Source: Bizionia sp.
GTDB lineage: Bacteria > Bacteroidota > Bacteroidia > Flavobacteriales > Flavobacteriaceae
Assembly (NCBI GenBank): GCA_020631395.1
Contig: JAHDHI010000016.1
Location: 1 to 64,000 of the forward strand
DNA length: 64,000 bases
Reading direction: 5' to 3'
Made by a program: the position numbers and the translations under genes
Part shown: piece by piece, positions 7,624 to 16,565 of the stretch
How positions within the stretch are numbered: position 1 is the stretch's first letter
Layout of the letters: each line of letters begins with the position of its first letter
Notes under the pieces: generated by a model
What the model saw: only the letters and a program-made list of their open reading frames with translations
Told to the model about the DNA's origin: nothing
Databases searched by the model: none

Positions 7624-8775
7624 ATGAAAAAGCTAGTATTGTTTTATGGTTTGCTTATGGCAATTACCTTATTCTATTCGTGTGATCCCAATGAAAATGA
7701 CAAGTTGCCAGAAAAACCAAGAGCCCAATTGGAGGCAGCTCTCAAAGCTTGGAATAACAATTTTGGATTGGAAGTGGTTTCTGATGGGTGGGAGTACTTG
7801 CAGAAAATAGAGGACGAGTCCTCCAGAAAGGACATTGTTGGCAAAATGACGGATGAAAAAGAAAGTTGGTTCCCAAGCATTGAAGCCACGGACTCCATAA
7901 ATATTGCCACAGTTTTGAAAATTTCCGATGACCCAACAATCAGTTCTGCTAAAAAAGAAGCTTGGAAAAAGAAGATAGACGATGAAACCAAAGTGGGACA
8001 GCATGTGGTTAAGGTTGCTTGGAAGTGGAAAGCGAGCAAAAAGAAGTTTGTAACTTACTGTACGCTGGATGAAGACAAAATACTAAATGACAATATGATT
8101 ATGAACGCCACTGGAGTTCGGAGATCCAACAGTTGTTTTAGCTATAAAATGTGGTGGCTATGGGAAGGAGACGACCCTGCAAATTGGACTCGAGGACATG
8201 TTTTTACAGATTTGACACCTACTTGCGATTCCAATGGAATACCCATTACCTGCAACAAGAATTGTACTTCATCCATGACGGCAGGTGAAGCAGAAGTAAA
8301 CTGCAAATCACGAATTGTACAAAATTGCTGTGAGATGGATTACTCATGGGCTTGGGCTTGTGGATTCAAGTCGGTCAAAGTTGCCGCAGATGGATTTACA
8401 TTGGAAATAGAAGGAACATTGGGATCTGGTGGAAAAGGTAATGGAAGTTGTACTAGATGTTGTGAACGTGTTGGAGGAGCAAATTCCTCTTCGACTTCGG
8501 GTGATGAAACAGATTCGGGAACCATAGGAGATGACAATGAGAAGATCGTAACTGGATATAGAGAGGATCAAACAAGGCCAAGAATTGGAGCAAACCACGG
8601 TGCGTGGAAAAATTTGGCAGACTTTAAAAAGTACATGAAAGAGGTGTTAGACGATCCAGACTCAGAGGTGAGCACGCGTTGTTGGGAAATAACCGGGATA
8701 TTGGTAGAAGATGACGGGTCTCCGGATGGACTGACCATAAAGGTTCAATCCATTAAGGAAATTCCTTGTAGGTGA
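7624..8775 (+). CDS. Cysteine-rich lipoprotein of unknown function
   Basis: A 383-residue predicted lipoprotein. I chose ATG 7624 because MKKLVLFYGLLMAITLFYSC is a typical lipoprotein signal with lipobox ending at Cys20; the frame extends upstream to 7576 but that would bury the signal. The first 120 mature residues are charged and tryptophan-containing; the middle is rich in cysteines (CDSNGIPITCNKNCTSS, CKSRIVQNCCEMDYSWAWAC, CTRCCERVGG), suggesting disulfides or metal binding outside the cytoplasm. The linker around residue 295 is Ser/Gly/Asp rich. No family is recognised. It ends 13 bases from the convergent rhomboid gene. Confidence 0.65.
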   Translation: MKKLVLFYGLLMAITLFYSCDPNENDKLPEKPRAQLEAALKAWNNNFGLEVVSDGWEYLQKIEDESSRKDIVGKMTDEKESWFPSIEATDSINIATVLKISDDPTISSAKKEAWKKKIDDETKVGQHVVKVAWKWKASKKKFVTYCTLDEDKILNDNMIMNATGVRRSNSCFSYKMWWLWEGDDPANWTRGHVFTDLTPTCDSNGIPITCNKNCTSSMTAGEAEVNCKSRIVQNCCEMDYSWAWACGFKSVKVAADGFTLEIEGTLGSGGKGNGSCTRCCERVGGANSSSTSGDETDSGTIGDDNEKIVTGYREDQTRPRIGANHGAWKNLADFKKYMKEVLDDPDSEVSTRCWEITGILVEDDGSPDGLTIKVQSIKEIPCR

Positions 8776-8788
8776 CAACATTTAAGGG

Positions 8789-9631
8789 TCATTTGTCTTT
8801 TGAGTAGCGATCAAGTCTTTGTCTTTCTTTTTTAGATAAGCCGTCTATTCCCTTCCTACTTATTTTATCCAATAGCTTGTCCAGCTCTTTCTGTTGGTTT
8901 ACTTTATTCTCATTGTACTCGTGATCCATATCCAAAGCCGGCTTCCTGTTTTTGAAGTTGTAGCTGTCTACAAGTAGGATGTGAGGTTTCATGACAATCA
9001 AATATATGAATATGAGCGTTGGTATTGTAATGATTGAAATCGTGATGTAGTTTTCAACCATGGCATTTGGATGCAATACAATGGCAATTAGCATACCTAT
9101 GAGAGCGCCTCCCAAATGAGCTTCGTGGCCAATGTTGCCTTTTTGAGATTTAATGCCATAGATGGAGTATCCAACATATAAGAGGCCGTATATCCAACTA
9201 GGAATCGAAATGGGTAACATTATAAAGCCCATTCCCATTTTAGGAAATAGTGCTATTGAAGCAAAGATAATACCGCAAACAGCTCCGGAAGCTCCAATGG
9301 CAGCATAGTCTCCGTGTTCTTTGTGAACAAAGAGGGCTAGTAGATTTCCTCCCACCAAGCTAGTGAAATAAATGAGCATGAAATAAATGACACCTACTTT
9401 TTGTTCCAAAAGGCTACTAAACAAGTACAGACTGATCATATTGAAGATCAAGTGCGACCAATTGGCGTGTAAGAAGCCAGAAGTTACCAATCTCTTATAA
9501 TCTTTGTCAATTAGTATCTTGTCTACTTGAAATTTGTGACCGTCGAAAAATGATTTGTCCTTGAAACCTTTGTAAGAAACAACTAGGTTTGCCAATATAA
9601 GTACCATTCCAATTATTCCAGACTCAGTCAT
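8789..9631 (-). CDS. Rhomboid-family intramembrane serine protease
   Basis: A 280-residue membrane protein with about six transmembrane helices. The catalytic serine motif is GASGAVCG (GxSG) and the catalytic histidine lies in the later helix HEAHLGGALIGM. After the membrane part comes a charged tail with a DKISRKGIDGLSKKERQRLDRYSK segment, a C-terminal motif common in Bacteroidota rhomboids. Rhomboids cut membrane proteins within or near a transmembrane helix; the substrate is unknown. It stands before trmL on the same strand. Confidence 0.9.
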   Translation of the reverse strand: MTESGIIGMVLILANLVVSYKGFKDKSFFDGHKFQVDKILIDKDYKRLVTSGFLHANWSHLIFNMISLYLFSSLLEQKVGVIYFMLIYFTSLVGGNLLALFVHKEHGDYAAIGASGAVCGIIFASIALFPKMGMGFIMLPISIPSWIYGLLYVGYSIYGIKSQKGNIGHEAHLGGALIGMLIAIVLHPNAMVENYITISIITIPTLIFIYLIVMKPHILLVDSYNFKNRKPALDMDHEYNENKVNQQKELDKLLDKISRKGIDGLSKKERQRLDRYSKDK

Positions 9632-9712
9632 AGCTTCATCTTATGATTTCCATAATTATTTGTTTAGAAACGATATGGTTCTGTAAACCAAAGCGAAATT
9701 AATTCCTTTCGA

Positions 9713-10171
9713 TCAAAATCGATGCATTTGCCTTAGGCCTTCGTACACGACTATGCTAACTGCGTTGGCAATGTTCAAGCTGCGAATGTGTTCACTGTAG
9801 AGCGGAATCTTGTACAATGAATCTGTATGATTGTCCGTAATGGGTTTGGGTAAACCTACGGACTCTTTTCCAAAGACTAGAAAGAGGTCGTCCTCGAAGG
9901 GGATGTCATAGTGGTCTTTATTGCCATGGCTAGACAAAAAAACCATTTTGGCTTCACTGTTTCTACTGAAGAAATCTTTGGTGTCCTCATAATAATGAAG
10001 GTTTAAGTGCTGCCAGTAATCCAAACCGGCACGTTTTAACCGAGCATCCGTAATCTCAAAACCAAAAGGTTTCACCAAATGCAAGTTAGAACCTGAAGCC
10101 AAAGTCAATCTTCCAATGTTTCCAGTGTTGTTTGGTATTTCAGGTTCTATCAATACTATGTTTAGAGGCAT
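9713..10171 (-). CDS. trmL: tRNA (cytidine(34)-2'-O)-methyltransferase TrmL
   Basis: A 152-residue SPOUT-class methyltransferase. Family signatures are NIVLIEPEIPNNTGNIGRL at the start, KPFGFEITDARLKRAGLDYW, FGKESVGLP, and the knot region IPLYSEHIRSLNIANAVSIVVYEGLRQ. The enzyme methylates the ribose of wobble base 34 in tRNA-Leu isoacceptors using S-adenosylmethionine. Length matches the E. coli enzyme closely. It starts 4 bases before the downstream DUF805 gene's region and probably shares a transcript with it. Confidence 0.93.
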   Translation of the reverse strand: MPLNIVLIEPEIPNNTGNIGRLTLASGSNLHLVKPFGFEITDARLKRAGLDYWQHLNLHYYEDTKDFFSRNSEAKMVFLSSHGNKDHYDIPFEDDLFLVFGKESVGLPKPITDNHTDSLYKIPLYSEHIRSLNIANAVSIVVYEGLRQMHRF

Positions 10172-10174
10172 TTG

Positions 10175-10567
10175 CTATGCTTCGGTTTGAGATTGACCAA
10201 TTTCGTTTATCTCTTCTGCATTTGGTGCTTTTGGATCTGGTCCATATTCGTTGGTTCCTCTGTCACCTTCTGTTACAGCCAATATAAAGCTATAGATAGG
10301 AATAAGGCAGTACCATCCGCTCTTGCCTACGTCATGCATTCTTCTAACGGTCACAGCGATAGAAGGAATTAGAACCCCAAGGACATACACTATGTAAATT
10401 AAGCCTAAAACGGCTGTTTCGGTAATTGCAATTAGGAATCCTGATAAAAAGGCTAGCGCATAGATGAAGATAATGTTGAATAGAGTAAACATCCAATATT
10501 CTTGTCTTCTTGCTCTACCTTCAAAATTTGCATAGTTGTCCCTTACGACTTTTAAATACCATTTCAT
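10175..10567 (-). CDS. DUF805 membrane protein (first copy)
   Basis: A 130-residue inner-membrane protein starting MKWYLKVVRDNYANFEGRARRQEYWMF, the standard N-terminus of DUF805 proteins, with three to four hydrophobic segments and the conserved VRRMHDVGKSGWY loop. Function of the family is unknown; members (YhaH/YhaI type) are small membrane proteins. The C-terminus is polar (GPDPKAPNAEEINEIGQ). A second DUF805 gene lies 128 bases upstream with the same N- and C-terminal pattern, so the two are tandem paralogues. Confidence 0.88.
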   Translation of the reverse strand: MKWYLKVVRDNYANFEGRARRQEYWMFTLFNIIFIYALAFLSGFLIAITETAVLGLIYIVYVLGVLIPSIAVTVRRMHDVGKSGWYCLIPIYSFILAVTEGDRGTNEYGPDPKAPNAEEINEIGQSQTEA

Positions 10568-10694
10568 AAAATTTAGTTTTAGTTAGTTAATTTGAATTAT
10601 TTGAAGAAAACTTCAACTTCAAATATATCATTTAAGAATTAAAACTACGTAAAAATGTGTCTTTTTATGAAAGTGTGATAAAAACCAAGTGGTT

Positions 10695-11108
10695 TCAATC
10701 TACCTGAGTTTTCCCTATCTCGTCTATTTCTTCGTCACTGTAGTAGACTTTTGGATCTGGCCCGTATTGATTGGGACCAAAATCTCCATTTGTGGCAACG
10801 AGAATGATGTACCAGATTCTACCTATGAGGGGAATGAGGTTTATAAAGATGTAGCTACCGCTTTTCCCGGTGTCATGAAGTCTTCTCACATTTACTGCCA
10901 ACCAAGGGATTAAAGTCCCTATGAAGAATACACCGAATAAGATGGCAAAAAGATCCATGTTGAAGAAATCATATAACGCATCACATAAGAAACTCAAAAG
11001 AACGATGATTATTATTTGGAACAAGACAAACATCCAGTATTCCTGCCTTCTCGCTCTGCCACTAAAATTTGCATAATTTTCCAACAATACCTTCAAGTAC
11101 CATTTCAT
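10695..11108 (-). CDS. DUF805 membrane protein (second copy)
   Basis: A 137-residue paralogue of the neighbouring DUF805 protein: MKWYLKVLLENYANFSGRARRQEYWMF at the start, VNVRRLHDTGKSGSY loop, and GPDPKVYYSDEEIDEIGK at the end. The hydrophobic segments differ much more than the termini, which suggests an old duplication. Unknown function. A gene-free 127-base gap with A/T-rich sequence separates the copies. Confidence 0.88.
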   Translation of the reverse strand: MKWYLKVLLENYANFSGRARRQEYWMFVLFQIIIIVLLSFLCDALYDFFNMDLFAILFGVFFIGTLIPWLAVNVRRLHDTGKSGSYIFINLIPLIGRIWYIILVATNGDFGPNQYGPDPKVYYSDEEIDEIGKTQVD

Positions 11109-11126
11109 ATGTATCTGTTTTCTTGT

Positions 11127-11603
11127 TTAATATCTTGATTTGGAAACATCCAATCGCATTTCAACGATATGTTTTTTAAAGCCTGATTTTTCATAGGCCC
11201 TAATTGCTGGGGCATTGTCATTGTATACTTCCAGCCTAATTTCAAAGAAGCCCTTTCCTTTTGCCCAAGATATCAATTTTTCGGTTATGCTCTTTATGAT
11301 GCCGTTGCCTCGATACTCTGGCTTGACATACATGAAACCCAAATAGGCATATTCCTCATGTCTATGGTAGTCTTTTGCTTTTATGATTTTTGCATATCCA
11401 GAACCTACGACTTCGTTTTCATCATGTGCCACCATGACTTCGACTTCGTTGGACAAAACATGGAATTTGAGGTCGTAATAGCTTATGGGGTCTGGTTTCA
11501 AGGTACTGTCGAAGGGGCGTTCAGCATCTATGATACCTTGCTCGAAGGCAAGTAACGAAGGCAAATCGGCGATGGTTGCTGCTCTAAATTTGATGTTATG
11601 CAT
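11127..11603 (-). CDS. GNAT-family N-acetyltransferase
   Basis: A 158-residue acetyltransferase. Motif A with the acetyl-CoA binding signature is seen as LGFMYVKPEYRGNGIIKSITEKLISWAK (R/QxxGxG/A type: YRGNGI), followed by IRLEVYNDNAPAIRAYEKSGFKKH, the usual motif B. The substrate is unknown. It lies 12 bases downstream of trpA and may be the last gene carried on the trp transcript. Confidence 0.9.
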   Translation of the reverse strand: MHNIKFRAATIADLPSLLAFEQGIIDAERPFDSTLKPDPISYYDLKFHVLSNEVEVMVAHDENEVVGSGYAKIIKAKDYHRHEEYAYLGFMYVKPEYRGNGIIKSITEKLISWAKGKGFFEIRLEVYNDNAPAIRAYEKSGFKKHIVEMRLDVSKSRY

Positions 11604-11614
11604 GGTTTTGATTT

Positions 11615-12379
11615 TTAATTCAAAATATTTTTTACGAATTGGTTTATCGTATTCACACCTTTGTCGGTTAAATGTTTTATGAATGCACTACCAATGATGG
11701 CTCCCTTTGCATATTGCGTTGCCTGTGCAAAGGTTTCATTGTTGGAAATGCCAAAACCGATAATCTGAGGGTTCTTTAGATTCATGTCTGCAATGCGTTT
11801 GAAATATTGCGTTTGCTCCTTTCCAAAACCGCTGCTGCTTCCTGTTACACTTGCGCTACTCACCATATATATGAATCCATTGGAAATGGAGTCTATGAAG
11901 CGAATACGTTCTACAGAGGTTTGAGGAGTTATCAAAAAGACGTTTATCAGTCCATATTTTTCGAATGTAGACTTGTATTGTTCATTGTACACGTCGACAG
12001 GCAAATCGGGGATGATAAGACCGTCTATGCCTATGTCTTGACATGTCTTGCAAAAGGCTTCCACACCATATTGTAACATCGGGTTGAAATATCCCATGAT
12101 GATCAGAGGAATGTCTACAGTTTTCCTTATGTTCTCCAGTTGTTTGAAGAGGAGGTTGGTTGTCATCCCATTTTTAAGAGCTTGTGTAGAGCTTTTTTGA
12201 ATTGTAGGGCCATCTGCCAAGGGATCGCTGAACGGCAACCCTATTTCGACCATGTCCACTCCGCTTTTTTCCAAGTCTTGAATAATGGTAACAGTGTCAT
12301 CAATGCCAGGGTAACCAGCAGAAAAATATATGGATAGTAATTTTTTGTCGTCTTGTAATTTTTTGTTTATTCTATTCAT
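11615..12379 (-). CDS. trpA: Tryptophan synthase alpha subunit
   Basis: TrpA cleaves indole-3-glycerol phosphate to indole, which is channelled to TrpB. The catalytic residues are in MVEIGLPFSDPLADGPTIQ (Glu and Asp), and the phosphate-binding region SSASVTGSSSGFG is present. I chose ATG 12379 (254 residues) since MNRINKKLQDDKKLLSIYFSAGYPG fits the family start; an in-frame ATG at 12394 is also possible. ATG 12379 overlaps the stop codon of the preceding glycoside-hydrolase-like gene by 8 bases, so translation is probably coupled. Confidence 0.95.
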   Translation of the reverse strand: MNRINKKLQDDKKLLSIYFSAGYPGIDDTVTIIQDLEKSGVDMVEIGLPFSDPLADGPTIQKSSTQALKNGMTTNLLFKQLENIRKTVDIPLIIMGYFNPMLQYGVEAFCKTCQDIGIDGLIIPDLPVDVYNEQYKSTFEKYGLINVFLITPQTSVERIRFIDSISNGFIYMVSSASVTGSSSGFGKEQTQYFKRIADMNLKNPQIIGFGISNNETFAQATQYAKGAIIGSAFIKHLTDKGVNTINQFVKNILN

Positions 12380-13463
12380 TGCTAAATTCTTCACTCAATT
12401 TTATAAATACGTCTTTTTGTGCCTTGCTAAGATTGTCTGCTGTAAATATTGAAATCCCATCTGCTCCTTTTTCCTTCGTCAATCTAATGGCCATCTCCAA
12501 GTCCTCCGGTGTTTTCAAGGCTGGTGCAAACAAGCCGGAATGTATTGGAAAATCGACATCGTTTACACCTTGCTCGGTGGCAAAACCTATCCAGTTGATG
12601 TTTTCACGATAAAAGTTGTTGTAGATCATCGGGTAGGCAGCATCAAGGTTCCAATCGTTCCATGCTTGTCTAACCATTTGCCTGGACATTTCCGGGAAAG
12701 GAAACACAGCAGCAGTTATTTTTTGATCTTTTTCATGTGCGATGTCCACAATTTCATTAACTAGAGATGTTATTGCATTCAACCGATATTGCCTCCATTC
12801 CGTACTTAATTCCGGGTGTTCGAAATCTTGGGGGTCTTTGTCAAAAATGGCTTTGAAACCTTCTCTGGCAATAGGGTGGTATCCATAATCGTATTCGGGC
12901 ATTTCGGTGGATTGGACAATATTGTACTTGGGTTGGAGGTCGGCACCAAGAATGACATCGACATAGCGAACGTAATCCAAATGTATGGAGGCCAGGCCCT
13001 TTACTTGAGCGAGCTTTCTAACATTGTTCTTTATGTGTTCCCTCGCTTCTGGATGAAAGGGACTTAGCCATTGGTAGTAATCGACATAGGCCCTATGTTC
13101 CAAGGAGTTTTTTCCTGCTCTATTCACCGCATACCATTCAGGGTGTTGGTTGGCAATGGTGTCGTTGGGACGATTTAGAGTCCACATCCAAGCATGGATC
13201 TTTATGTCCTTTTTATTGGCTATAGGTATTAGTCGGGTTAAAAAATCTGGACTTCCTGCTACAAGTGCTTCTGTTATGCCCAGAGAATCGTACAAGGCCA
13301 ATTTGGTTTCCCATTTTGCTTCGTCAAAAGAACCATGGGCTTTTGTCCATGTGGCAAATGTGAAAGGCTTCTTTAAGACTTCGGGATTTGTTTCAGAATG
13401 CTTTTGTTCCTTGTTGCAGGAAAGAAAAGCCAAGGCCAGTAGGTATATGATTGCTTTGTTCAT
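12372..13463 (-). CDS. Family-10-like glycosyl hydrolase lipoprotein inside the trp operon
   Basis: A 363-residue predicted lipoprotein (MNKAIIYLLALAFLSC) with a TIM-barrel of the GHL10 type: HAWMWTLNRPND, HPEWYAVNRAGKNS, LSPFHPEAREHIKNNVRKL, IHLDYVRY, and AVFPFPEMSRQMVRQAWNDW are characteristic segments. Members are thought to hydrolyse glycans at the cell envelope; the substrate is unknown. It overlaps the CBM9-like gene upstream (ATGA) and the trpA start downstream (8 bases). A secreted glycan enzyme has no known role in tryptophan synthesis, so the linkage is notable. Confidence 0.82.
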   Translation of the reverse strand: MNKAIIYLLALAFLSCNKEQKHSETNPEVLKKPFTFATWTKAHGSFDEAKWETKLALYDSLGITEALVAGSPDFLTRLIPIANKKDIKIHAWMWTLNRPNDTIANQHPEWYAVNRAGKNSLEHRAYVDYYQWLSPFHPEAREHIKNNVRKLAQVKGLASIHLDYVRYVDVILGADLQPKYNIVQSTEMPEYDYGYHPIAREGFKAIFDKDPQDFEHPELSTEWRQYRLNAITSLVNEIVDIAHEKDQKITAAVFPFPEMSRQMVRQAWNDWNLDAAYPMIYNNFYRENINWIGFATEQGVNDVDFPIHSGLFAPALKTPEDLEMAIRLTKEKGADGISIFTADNLSKAQKDVFIKLSEEFSNE

Positions 13464-14557
13464 AATGTTTTTAATGTCCCTTCGTTGTTTATGAAATGAA
13501 TGCGGTTCGTGTTCTCGTCTTTAATGCTAAATTCAAACCCGAGGTTAGTTTTGTGAAATGTTGCTTGTGTCTTCTTGCCTTCGGAAAAAGTGACATCGAT
13601 GATTTGCGTGTGTCCAAATTCGTGTTCCAAAAGATGTTTTAAATCACCGTATCTTGTCTTTCTGAATAGGGCATAAAGAATTTGCTTGTCATACAAATTA
13701 TCGTCTTCAATGAAAGCAATGGCTTTGGAGGATGACGCTTTTGTGAATTGCAAAAAGCCCCATTTTTCAGGTTCGTGCATGTTGATCACATTTTGACTGC
13801 TCCATACCCAATTGTACTCTCTCAGGTATTTGCCATTTTCTTTTTTACGATCGTATTTGCCATTTGAAATGTCGTGATCCCAATGTACGCGAGAAAAATT
13901 AATGCGCCATTGTTCACCTTCCTTTGGAATGTTTTTCGATCCATTTTTAAGACTTGTGAGCGGTTTTAGAGGAATGGCCATCTCCACTGTCCAAAGTGAA
14001 TCTATGTCTTTGGGGTTGTTTAGTGTACCATGGATTTTTACTGCGGTTTTCAATTGGTCCAGATTCCATTCGAAGTTTGCTTTACCGCCTATGCGATAAG
14101 GTTTGTCCAAAAACAAATCCCAAACGGTATTCAATGCATTTATTTCAATTTCCCCATATCCAGTTCCTGTTCCAGAAGGATCTATGAAAACTTCAAAGTC
14201 ATTGTTGTAATATATGATGGTATCCCGTTGTTTCAAGTTTCCCCAAATGTGTGGCTCCTTCAATTCGGAATAGACATATAGATAATCGTCATCCCAAAGC
14301 ATCTTCACCTTTGTGTCGAACTTTGGTGTTTTCTCGCCTTCTATGTCTATGAAGTCATCTGTATATGTGGCCAAATCCCAAGAAGGATCCATATCATCTC
14401 CATCAATGGTCAATGGTGTTTTTGTTTTCGTGACTATGTAGTGCTCTGGAATCACGATGTCCTTGGAGACATCTACGGACAAGATGGATGCGTTTTCTTT
14501 TTCATTCGCACACGAGAAATAAAGAAGCAGTATTGATAAAATGGCTAGATGTTTCAT
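13460..14557 (-). CDS. CBM9-like carbohydrate-binding lipoprotein inside the trp operon
   Basis: A 365-residue predicted lipoprotein (signal MKHLAILSILLLYFSC). Residues about 40-250 match the family-9 carbohydrate-binding-like fold: PLTIDGDDMDPSWDLA, KMLWDDDYLYVYSELKEPHIWG, YYNNDFEVFIDPSGTG, EWRINFSRVHWD. Such domains often form modules of secreted glycan-active proteins. The C-terminal 100 residues are of unknown fold. It starts directly after the trpB stop (0 bases) and its stop overlaps the start of the GHL10 gene, so both are translationally built into the trp operon. Confidence 0.82.
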   Translation of the reverse strand: MKHLAILSILLLYFSCANEKENASILSVDVSKDIVIPEHYIVTKTKTPLTIDGDDMDPSWDLATYTDDFIDIEGEKTPKFDTKVKMLWDDDYLYVYSELKEPHIWGNLKQRDTIIYYNNDFEVFIDPSGTGTGYGEIEINALNTVWDLFLDKPYRIGGKANFEWNLDQLKTAVKIHGTLNNPKDIDSLWTVEMAIPLKPLTSLKNGSKNIPKEGEQWRINFSRVHWDHDISNGKYDRKKENGKYLREYNWVWSSQNVINMHEPEKWGFLQFTKASSSKAIAFIEDDNLYDKQILYALFRKTRYGDLKHLLEHEFGHTQIIDVTFSEGKKTQATFHKTNLGFEFSIKDENTNRIHFINNEGTLKTL

Positions 14558-15739
14558 TTATAATTTAAAGTAATCTATGTAGTTTTGTAAATCCTTGTCT
14601 CCACGACCAGATAGGTTGATTACCACGATGTCTTCTGGTTTAAAGGTCTTTTGATCCAAAACGGCCAATGAATGAGACGTTTCAATTGCAGGTATTATAC
14701 CTTCCAACTTACTTAATCCCAAACCTGCTGTCATGGCTTCGTCATCCGTAATCGATATGAATTCGGCGCGTCCAGTTTTATACAAGTGAGCATGCATTGG
14801 CCCTACACCTGGATAATCCAATCCTGCAGAAATGGAATAAGGTTCCGTTATTTGGCCGTCGCTGGTTTGCATCAACAAGGTCTTGCTACCGTGAATTATT
14901 CCTTCTTTGCCCAATACGGAAGTGGCAGCACTTTCTCCTGAGTGAATTCCCTTTCCAGCAGCTTCAACTGCAATCAAATTTACATTCGTGTTTTCCAGAT
15001 AATGGTAAAATGCACCAGCAGCATTGCTGCCTCCTCCTACGCAAGCTACTACATAATCAGGAGTTGTTCGTCCTTCTTTCTCTTGCAATTGCCATTGCAT
15101 TTCTTCTGAGATTATGGCTTGGAAGCGAGCAACCATGTCTGGATAGGGGTGAGGCCCCACGACGCTACCAATGATGTAATGGGTATCTATGGGATTGTTT
15201 ATCCAATCTCTAATGGCTTCATTTGTGGCATCCTTCAAGGTCCGGCTGCCAGACAATGCAGGGACTACCTTTGCGCCCAACATTTTCATTCGAGCTACGT
15301 TTGGTGCTTGCCTTGCGATGTCTATTTCTCCCATGTATACTATGCATTCCATTCCCATCAAGGCGCAGACGGTAGCGGTTGCCACGCCATGTTGACCAGC
15401 ACCAGTCTCTGCTATGATGCGTTTTTTGCCAAGACGTTGTGCCATGAGTATTTGTCCAATGGTATTGTTCACCTTATGAGCACCGGTATGGTTCAAGTCT
15501 TCACGTTTCAGGTAAACTTTGGTGTTGTACCTGTCGCTTAAACGTTTTGCAAAATATAAAGGAGATGGCCTGCCTACGTAATCTTTCAACAATTGATCGA
15601 ATTCTTCCTTGAAAGAAGGGGCTGCCATTATCTTTAAATAATTTTGACGTAATTCTTCTACATTGGGGTAAAGCATTTCAGGAATGTATGCACCCCCAAA
15701 TTCTCCGTAATATCCCTTGTCATTAATATTATATCCCAT
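14558..15739 (-). CDS. trpB: Tryptophan synthase beta subunit
   Basis: A 393-residue PLP enzyme that joins indole and serine. The start [18 protein letters not shown], the PLP-lysine segment [19 protein letters not shown], the glycine-rich [13 protein letters not shown] loop, and the monovalent-cation region GLDYPGVGP are all present. Length is normal for TrpB1. Located between trpF (106 bases away) and the CBM9-like gene (adjacent). Confidence 0.97.
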   Translation of the reverse strand: MGYNINDKGYYGEFGGAYIPEMLYPNVEELRQNYLKIMAAPSFKEEFDQLLKDYVGRPSPLYFAKRLSDRYNTKVYLKREDLNHTGAHKVNNTIGQILMAQRLGKKRIIAETGAGQHGVATATVCALMGMECIVYMGEIDIARQAPNVARMKMLGAKVVPALSGSRTLKDATNEAIRDWINNPIDTHYIIGSVVGPHPYPDMVARFQAIISEEMQWQLQEKEGRTTPDYVVACVGGGSNAAGAFYHYLENTNVNLIAVEAAGKGIHSGESAATSVLGKEGIIHGSKTLLMQTSDGQITEPYSISAGLDYPGVGPMHAHLYKTGRAEFISITDDEAMTAGLGLSKLEGIIPAIETSHSLAVLDQKTFKPEDIVVINLSGRGDKDLQNYIDYFKL

Positions 15740-15845
15740 ATCTGTATTCCTGCATGGGCAAGAATCTTTTTAATTAAATGTTTTCTTTTATACTTTAAAA
15801 TAGATGATTGCTATTTTTAAGGTTGTTTTTGATTGTGCATTGAAA

Positions 15846-16475
15846 TCAATACCCGTTTCTTGTCAATTGGTATTTGAAATCCTTCAATTTCTTGAGGTCC
15901 TTGAAACCGGATGCAGTCTCAAATTTACTGTTCAAGTCCAGAGTGCAACATAAATCGGATTCTGGTCTTTTTAAGAACAACAGTAGTGCATCCAATTCAT
16001 CAGGTCCAATGCCTCCACTCAAGAAATAAGATTTATTTGATTTGTATTTCTTCAACACATTCCAATTGAAGGTGTATCCATTCCCTCCAGGTTCTTTCCC
16101 CTTCGTGTCAAACAAGTAATAGTTGCACACGTCCTCATAAGGTTCCAAGACTTTGAAATCGAATTGGTTTTTAATTGAAAAAACCTTGATTACTATCATG
16201 TTGTGTGCTTGAAGTTGCTCGCATAACTCAGGCGTTTCTTGTCCGTGCAATTGGACGCCTTGCAAATCGTACTTTTCAATTTTATCCAGTATGTAATCGA
16301 GTTTGGCATTAACGAATACTCCTATCTTTTTTATGCCTTCTGGCAAATCTGGCATTTCCGTATTGAAATAACGTGGTGACTTTTCATAAAAAATGAACCC
16401 CAAGTAATCAGGTTGCAGTTCTGCAACATCCAAGATGTTGTTTTCGAGTTTCATTCCGCAGATTTTTAGTTTCAT
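15846..16475 (-). CDS. trpF: Phosphoribosylanthranilate isomerase
   Basis: TrpF converts phosphoribosylanthranilate to the carboxyphenylamino deoxyribulose phosphate. ATG 16475 was chosen because MKLKICGMK is the canonical start with the catalytic Cys in KICGMK (209 residues); the frame runs open to 16547 without family homology. Further family segments: PDYLGFIFYEKSPR, VGVF-like KKIGVFVNA, VQLHGQETPE and FLSGGIGPDEL. It lies 90 bases after trpC. Confidence 0.94.
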   Translation of the reverse strand: MKLKICGMKLENNILDVAELQPDYLGFIFYEKSPRYFNTEMPDLPEGIKKIGVFVNAKLDYILDKIEKYDLQGVQLHGQETPELCEQLQAHNMIVIKVFSIKNQFDFKVLEPYEDVCNYYLFDTKGKEPGGNGYTFNWNVLKKYKSNKSYFLSGGIGPDELDALLLFLKRPESDLCCTLDLNSKFETASGFKDLKKLKDFKYQLTRNGY

Positions 16476-16565
16476 AAAATATGTTTTATTCCCTCTAGAG
16501 GAGAATTTGTTTAATGTTAATTTCTTTATATTGTCGATTTCTGCCAAAACAGAAATGATGATCGC

